A stretch of DNA of 64,000 nt from Flammeovirgaceae bacterium (GTDB taxonomy: Bacteria > Bacteroidota > Bacteroidia > Cytophagales > Cyclobacteriaceae), in assembly GCA_024638265.1 (NCBI GenBank), contig JAHEKQ010000005.1:1-64000 (forward strand). Reading direction: 5' to 3'. Both the position numbers and the translations under genes were made by a program. Numbering within the stretch: position 1 is the first letter of the stretch; each line of letters starts with the position of its first letter. Shown piece by piece: positions 59,744 through 64,000 of this stretch. The notes under the pieces were generated by a model. That model made no database searches. It was not told the DNA's origin and saw nothing but the letters and a program-made list of their open reading frames with translations.

Positions 59744-60874
59744 ATGAAAAAACAAGGTAAATCCACAACGAGTGTTCACGGCGGAGGTTTGAAAGATCCG
59801 CACGGGGGTGCCTCCTCACCGATCTATCCCTCGACTGCATATAAGTACGTTGGTGTAGATAAATACTACTATCCACGATACTTTAATGTACCCAACCAGG
59901 AAGCTGTTGAAAATAAAATCGCCGAACTCGAAGGTGCTGATAGTGGAATGGTTTTCAGTTCGGGTATGTCGGCCATCATGTCGATCATACTGGGATTTCT
60001 GAAATCCGGGGATCACCTGCTTCTACAGCAGGATATCTACGGGGGAACGCATGACTCGGTGAGCAAAGAACTTGCACGAATGGGCATAGAAGCAAATTTC
60101 TGCCCTTCAGACCCGGAGAGTATTGAGGCTGGAATAAGGCCCAATACAAGGATGATCTTTATTGAATCCCCCAGCAATCCACTGCTGAAAATCACAGATA
60201 TCCGTGCCATTGCCTCCATTGCTAAGAGTCAGAAGTTAGTCTCGGTAATCGACAATACTTTTGCCTCCCCAATCAACCAGAACCCACATGCTTTGGGTAT
60301 CGATATTGTTATGCACAGTGCCACCAAGTACCTGGGAGGTCATTCAGATATTTCAGCCGGTGTAGCATCCATGAGCAATGATCATCGGAATATAATACGT
60401 GAGACATCCCTGCACCTGGGTGGAAACCTGGATGTACAGGCATGCTGGCTTTTGGAACGAAGCATGAAGACGCTGGAGGTAAGGGTGAACAGACAATCAG
60501 AAAATGCACTGGCGATCGCCGAGTTTCTAAACAATCACCCGAAAGTTGAGGCCATTTATTATCCCGGCTTGAGTGATCATCCCCAACATGCACTGGCTGC
60601 GAGTCAAATGTCAGGGTTTGGCGGAATGCTGTCGTTTGAAGTCAGTGGAGACCCCGATAAGTTTGTGCAATTACTCAATGTAGTTAGCCCGGTGATGAGT
60701 CTCGGTGGTGTGGAAAGCACAATCACAACTCCGGCACAAACCTCACATGCGAGGATATCACCGGAACAAAGGGCTCACCTGGGCATCAAAGATAACCTAC
60801 TCAGGGTATCAACAGGGATTGAAGACGCAGATGACCTGATTGAGGATTTCCGGCAGGCGCTTGATCAAATTTAG
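59744..60874 (+). CDS. PLP-dependent trans-sulfuration enzyme (cystathionine gamma-synthase/lyase type)
   Basis: The 376-residue enzyme has the Cys/Met-metabolism PLP fold: TTSVHGGGLKDPHGGASSPIYPSTAY, SSGMSAIMSIILGFLKSGDHLLLQQDIYGGT, IDNTFASPINQNPHALGIDIVMHSATKYLGGHSD (with the PLP-binding Lys after SAT) and the end VESTITTPAQTSHARISPEQR. It could act in methionine synthesis, cysteine release or thiol removal; sequence does not decide. The ATG is immediately after a terminator hairpin, so the gene's promoter must lie upstream of that hairpin or be part of the DUF1573 transcript. It ends 1 bp from the convergent cytochrome gene. Confidence 0.88.
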   Translation: MKKQGKSTTSVHGGGLKDPHGGASSPIYPSTAYKYVGVDKYYYPRYFNVPNQEAVENKIAELEGADSGMVFSSGMSAIMSIILGFLKSGDHLLLQQDIYGGTHDSVSKELARMGIEANFCPSDPESIEAGIRPNTRMIFIESPSNPLLKITDIRAIASIAKSQKLVSVIDNTFASPINQNPHALGIDIVMHSATKYLGGHSDISAGVASMSNDHRNIIRETSLHLGGNLDVQACWLLERSMKTLEVRVNRQSENALAIAEFLNNHPKVEAIYYPGLSDHPQHALAASQMSGFGGMLSFEVSGDPDKFVQLLNVVSPVMSLGGVESTITTPAQTSHARISPEQRAHLGIKDNLLRVSTGIEDADDLIEDFRQALDQI

Positions 60875-60875
60875 A

Positions 60876-61283
60876 CTATTCGCAGTCGTCGAGGATGGCT
60901 TCTGCCTCGGCAACATCAATCAGACCCTTCTCGAAACCCCAGGAATTATACATGAATGTTGCGATTTCAGCAATTTCCAGGGGCGTGAGTTTTGTTCCAG
61001 ACATGGAAAGTGTATACGTTTCGCCATTGATGGTAAGTGGCTCGTTCATTCCGTTCTTGATCAGGCAAAAAGTCTCTTCGTAGTTGTCAATGATCCAATT
61101 GGTGCCGCTGATGGGTGGATATAATTTCTGGAACCCCGACCCATCCATCATATGACAATTGGCACAATACTGCTGGTAAAGGCGCTCTCCTGCCACCCTA
61201 TATCGTTCATACTTCACCTTTTCAGGAGGAGTACATCCAATCATCACGACCGGTAGAAGCAGGGCAAGCAAATACCTACTCAT
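60876..61283 (-). CDS. Cytochrome c lipoprotein
   Basis: The 135-residue protein has a lipoprotein signal (SRYLLALLLPVVMIGCTPP, lipobox C17) and one haem c site CANCH (40-44), with later methionines (LSMSGTKLTPLEIAEIATFMYNSWG) as possible axial ligand. It is a small mono-haem cytochrome anchored on the periplasmic face. It is the last gene of the MOSC-hemJ-SCO unit and overlaps the SCO gene by 8 bp, suggesting a role with SCO in cytochrome oxidase assembly or electron supply. Confidence 0.88.
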   Translation of the reverse strand: MSRYLLALLLPVVMIGCTPPEKVKYERYRVAGERLYQQYCANCHMMDGSGFQKLYPPISGTNWIIDNYEETFCLIKNGMNEPLTINGETYTLSMSGTKLTPLEIAEIATFMYNSWGFEKGLIDVAEAEAILDDCE

Positions 61284-61890
61284 ATTCTTTTAAAAGTTTG
61301 GGGATATCCGCAATCAGAAAATCAACGGAAGCGGGATCAGTGCCGTCATAATAACCCCTGATTCTTCTCTCTTTATCTATCAGGAAAAACCTGCCGCTGT
61401 GTGTAAATCCGGTTTGCGCATCACTGGCCATAGGCGCCATATAGCTAGTCTGACCCAGTTTGTACATATAGTCAATTTCGGCGGTGACAAATTTCCATAT
61501 AGAATTGTCGACCCCTATCCTATCAGAAAAATCCTTGAGTACAGCAGGGGTATCCCGCTCGGGATCAATGGTATGCGAAAGATATCTCACTGAGGGTTCA
61601 TCTTTAAAAGTCTCATATACCCTTAGCATTTGGGTCTTCATCATAGGGCAGATATCAGGGCAGGATGTGAAAAAGAAATCGGCTACGTAAATTCCCGAGG
61701 ACAGGTCTTCATTAGTCACCCAGTTACTGTCCTGGTCCATCAGCTTGAAATCCGCGATGGTATGGTAAGTAGTATCTCCTGAATTTTCGTCCACCTCTAT
61801 CCGCCCGATATATGGAAGCTTATCATTTCCACCCGGACTGCTGCAGCTTAAGAACCCCGCAAATACAACTAGAATAAATAAATATCTCAT
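61276..61890 (-). CDS. SCO1/SenC-family copper chaperone
   Basis: The 204-residue protein has a lipoprotein signal (FILVVFAGFLSCSSPG), a thioredoxin-like fold with the copper-binding C77-x3-C81 in FFFTSCPDICPMMK, and H164 in THSGRFFLID as the third ligand. SCO proteins deliver copper to the CuA site of cytochrome oxidase. It overlaps hemJ by 4 bp and the cytochrome c gene by 8 bp. Confidence 0.92.
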   Translation of the reverse strand: MRYLFILVVFAGFLSCSSPGGNDKLPYIGRIEVDENSGDTTYHTIADFKLMDQDSNWVTNEDLSSGIYVADFFFTSCPDICPMMKTQMLRVYETFKDEPSVRYLSHTIDPERDTPAVLKDFSDRIGVDNSIWKFVTAEIDYMYKLGQTSYMAPMASDAQTGFTHSGRFFLIDKERRIRGYYDGTDPASVDFLIADIPKLLKEYE

Positions 61891-62414
61891 GATTTTCTCC
61901 TCTTCTTATAGACCCTTATCACTATCATAAATATAACAAGCAAAAGGGCCAATCCTCCCAGCCCGTAAGCCAAACTCAAAGAATTTTTTACAACGATCAG
62001 GAAGACGATGCCGATTAGCAAAAGCGTGGCGACCTCGTTCCATAATCGAAGTTTTTGAGAAGTCCACACCGGTACTCCCTTTTGAAGTTTTATGAATAAT
62101 CCGTGGCTTACAAATTGATAGATATACAGAATGAGCACTAAGCCAAGCTTTATCCACATATATGTAAACTCGAGATGAAAACTATTCTGCCACAATACCC
62201 ACAAACCAAAAACCAGGGTTAGTACAGCTGAGGGCCATGTGATGATATACCAAAGTCTTCTCGCCATTACACCCAATTGCTGTACCAATATTGACCTCTC
62301 GGGTTCTTCTTTCTCCAGGGCTTCACGCTGGTAAATAAACAACCTTACAATGTAGAATAACCCGGCGAACCAGGTTACAATGAAGATGATGTGAAGCGCT
62401 TTAATGTACAGCAT
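61887..62414 (-). CDS. hemJ: HemJ/CopD-like membrane protein (protoporphyrinogen oxidase)
   Basis: The 175-residue protein has about five helices and begins MLYIKALHIIFIVTWFAGLFYIVRLFIYQREA, the HemJ (UPF0093) signature with a His in the first helix, then MARRLWYIITWPSAVLTLVFGLWVL, and KLGLVLILYIYQFVSHGLFIKLQ. HemJ converts protoporphyrinogen IX to protoporphyrin IX in haem synthesis; CopD-like copper proteins are an alternative reading. The haem-cytochrome context favours HemJ. It overlaps the MOSC gene by 14 bp. Confidence 0.7.
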   Translation of the reverse strand: MLYIKALHIIFIVTWFAGLFYIVRLFIYQREALEKEEPERSILVQQLGVMARRLWYIITWPSAVLTLVFGLWVLWQNSFHLEFTYMWIKLGLVLILYIYQFVSHGLFIKLQKGVPVWTSQKLRLWNEVATLLLIGIVFLIVVKNSLSLAYGLGGLALLLVIFMIVIRVYKKRRKS

Positions 62415-63189
62415 TACTTACACTAATTATATCTCCTTTACGGATCATTCCACTTTGTTCTGTGCTGGCCTGAAGTCCCATTGGGATTTTGCCAGGTACA
62501 GAACGATATGAACTCAACGTTTTAAGAACCAAATCGTTTATTTTACCGGAATCCTGATCAATATTTATCATTTGACATCTTCCACAGGCTCCCTGTCCCG
62601 AAAAGGATAAATTGCCAATCCTGAAGTTTTTCCAGCGCTCTTCTTCATAGGGAATGGGATTATCTATAATGATATTGGGCCTGAAGTTCTCCGGCTTTGT
62701 AGGAGTGTCTAGTCTTGTGTTCAAATCATCGACAGACTTTATACCCAGTATGAGATAAGGCCAACGGTCGGCGAAGCTCACCAAGCCACCGTTACGCTTC
62801 TCCGACCTTCTTGCCTGTTCGGTCATTTGCCAGAGCAATACCTCCTTTCCCAATCTTTCACTCAACCATTTGTTGAGTTCAGACGATGATTTCTTTGCCT
62901 CTACCTCATCATTCCACACCTTTACATGACCGGTCTTATTCTGCTCGGATTGCTCTAGTGACGGACTTCTTTCAGATCCAAATACCAGGTAAATATCATC
63001 TCCCGATATTGTTGGAACAAAACCCGACATTCCGGGTATTTCCCTTTGCGTAATGAATTTATTGTCATGATCGGTTATTACCCACCTCCTGTCGAATTTG
63101 AAGCCCCTTATATCCGCGTATGCTTCAGGGACTTCAATACCTCCCAGTGACTTGACCGGGTAAATTATAATCTTTGAGACTCTTGTCAT
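62401..63189 (-). CDS. MOSC-domain protein
   Basis: The 262-residue protein has an N-terminal MOSC beta-barrel (IIIYPVKSLGGIEVPEAYADIRGFKFDRRWVITDHDNKFITQREIPGM) and the MOSC domain with FRPNIIIDNPIPYEEERWKNFRIGNLSFSGQGACGRCQMINID, where the Cys of ACGRC is the likely molybdenum-cofactor sulfur carrier. Such proteins transfer sulfur to, or bind, molybdopterin enzymes. It leads the operon with hemJ, SCO and cytochrome c, and is divergent from the Crp/Fnr gene. Confidence 0.88.
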   Translation of the reverse strand: MTRVSKIIIYPVKSLGGIEVPEAYADIRGFKFDRRWVITDHDNKFITQREIPGMSGFVPTISGDDIYLVFGSERSPSLEQSEQNKTGHVKVWNDEVEAKKSSSELNKWLSERLGKEVLLWQMTEQARRSEKRNGGLVSFADRWPYLILGIKSVDDLNTRLDTPTKPENFRPNIIIDNPIPYEEERWKNFRIGNLSFSGQGACGRCQMINIDQDSGKINDLVLKTLSSYRSVPGKIPMGLQASTEQSGMIRKGDIISVSNAVH

Positions 63190-63243
63190 GAAACTGATTC
63201 TTTAAAGCTTTTGTTTATTCACTATCCCAAGAATTAAACTCGA

Positions 63244-63924
63244 ATGAATAAGAACAGTAACCTGTGGTACTTGGAAAGCGTAGATTTGTACGATCTCCTG
63301 TGTCCCACTAAAACAGGTGACCTGGAAAACAACCATAACATCCATTCCTTCACAAAAGGCGAATTTATATATTTCCCCAACGAGCCCGTACAAAATATTT
63401 ATATGATTGCTGCAGGCCGGGTGAGGATCGGCTCATATGGTGAGGATGGAAAGGAAATCGTGAAAGCTATTTTATCCGTCGGAGAAATTTTTGGAGAACT
63501 TGCCCTGGCGGGAGAAGAGATGAGAACTGACTTTGCCCAAGCCATGGATAACGAGACAGTGGTGTGCCCCATGTCCATTGATGATATGAAGGGCCTCATG
63601 GCAGAGAATACTGAATTGAGCCTTAAGATGTATAAGCTCTTGGGATTGAAATTGCGGAAACTCGAACGAAAGGTTGAATCCCTGGTTTTCAAGGATGCCC
63701 GCACTAGGATCATTGAGTTCCTGCAGGAAGCCGCGGAATGGAAAGGTAAAAAAGTGGGCTTCGAGACTATGATTCCCACACGGCTCACTCATAAGGATAT
63801 TGCACAGTTAACGGGGACTTCAAGGCAGACAGTGACCACCATATTGAACGAATTAAAGGATAAGAATATCATCAATTTCAACAGGCGTCAGATTTTAATT
63901 CGTGACCTGGAATTACTCAAATAA
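63244..63924 (+). CDS. Crp/Fnr-family transcriptional regulator
   Basis: The 226-residue protein has an N-terminal cyclic-nucleotide-binding fold (FTKGEFIYFPNEPVQNIYMIAAGRVRIGSYGEDGKEIVKAILSVGEIFGELALAGEEMRTDFAQA) and a C-terminal winged helix with LTHKDIAQLTGTSRQTVTTILNELKDKNIINFNRRQILIRD. It has only two cysteines, so it is not an FNR-type iron-sulfur sensor; the binding pocket is not a perfect cAMP one. It is divergent from the MOSC-hemJ-SCO-cytochrome operon (54-bp gap) and could regulate it. Confidence 0.9.
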   Translation: MNKNSNLWYLESVDLYDLLCPTKTGDLENNHNIHSFTKGEFIYFPNEPVQNIYMIAAGRVRIGSYGEDGKEIVKAILSVGEIFGELALAGEEMRTDFAQAMDNETVVCPMSIDDMKGLMAENTELSLKMYKLLGLKLRKLERKVESLVFKDARTRIIEFLQEAAEWKGKKVGFETMIPTRLTHKDIAQLTGTSRQTVTTILNELKDKNIINFNRRQILIRDLELLK

Positions 63925-63937
63925 CTAATCTAAGCAC

Positions 63938-63945
63938 TACATTTG
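63938..63945 (+). promoter_or_regulatory. Candidate -7 element of the last gene
   Basis: TACATTTG matches TAnnTTTG and lies 4 bp before the ATG at 63950. No good -33 element is visible. Confidence 0.35.
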
Positions 63946-63949
63946 AGCT

Positions 63950-64000
63950 ATGGCTTTCCTATTTGATTCATTTGAGGGCTGGAAAAAATACCTCGAAGAG
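63950..64000 (+). CDS. Start of an unidentified gene (5' fragment)
   Basis: An ATG opens a frame (MAFLFDSFEGWKKYLEE) that runs off the window. Seventeen residues are not enough to identify the product. The -7 box 4 bp upstream supports a real start. Confidence 0.35.
   Translation, partial: MAFLFDSFEGWKKYLEE

Noticed and set aside
1-64000. tRNA or rRNA genes, riboswitches, prophage
   Set aside because: Reading both strands by eye I saw no cloverleaf-like or conserved rRNA segment, no known riboswitch core and no phage gene set. A covariance-model search (tRNAscan-SE, Infernal) would be needed to exclude small RNAs.

Overview
The window reads as a chromosomal segment of a Bacteroidota bacterium, most likely of the Cytophagales. 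Supporting signs are a PorT-family type IX secretion gene, a menaquinone-pathway ubiE, the long Bacteroidota form of NusB, DUF3822, two DUF1573 proteins, permease-prefix FtsX proteins, very few Shine-Dalgarno sequences, and several TAnnTTTG (-7) promoter elements of the Bacteroidota primary sigma factor. Genes are densely packed and often overlap by 1-14 bp. No intergenic gap exceeds 300 bp. I see no tRNA, rRNA, CRISPR array, prophage or insertion sequence.

Layout. 1-1680: 3' end of a Kdo transferase gene coupled to rsgA. 1686-8862 (minus): eight closely spaced genes (SSS symporter, UbiA-like membrane protein, methyltransferase, hotdog protein, Mpo1-like protein, GNAT/FemAB-like transferase, Wzx-like flippase, GT2 glycosyltransferase), probably a cell-surface or lipid-linked glycan module. 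8931-18843: hutF, a LytTR regulator, ubiE-porT-SDR, and a minus-strand block of an esterase, two exported proteins of unknown function and a TerB-ABC-permease fusion. 18935-29273 (plus): a saccharopine dehydrogenase-like enzyme, a DUF5009-type acyltransferase, dgt, an MMPL transporter, ileS and lspA. 29271-32570: a padR/FtsX-permease pair flanked by a 19-bp direct repeat on one side and a palindrome, a G-quadruplex motif and purine-rich repeats on the other. 32550-37050: a YpsA/molybdenum-carrier-like protein, small unknown proteins, an alpha/beta hydrolase and dxs. 37066-43917: scpA, a flippase-like membrane protein, coaE-ybbR-yajC, and the leucine dehydrogenase-nusB-ytxH-DUF1573 run. 44060-50260: an ABC exporter, a MoxR ATPase, CBS-nadK-beta-barrel, and yqeY-cvpA. 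50311-59169: pdxJ, polA, groES-like, pyrE, NUDIX, coaD, DUF3822, a membrane protein, a second NUDIX and a PaaI-like thioesterase. 59284-64000: a second DUF1573 protein, a trans-sulfuration enzyme, a MOSC-hemJ-SCO-cytochrome c respiratory cassette, a divergent Crp/Fnr regulator, and the start of one more gene.

Most genes are core housekeeping. The parts most worth a second look are the UbiA-like/methyltransferase surface module, a DNA polymerase I whose proofreading residues are replaced, the repeat-flanked padR/permease pair, a terminator hairpin that ends exactly at the start codon of the trans-sulfuration gene, and start codons only a few bases downstream of -7 boxes, which suggests leaderless or near-leaderless mRNAs.
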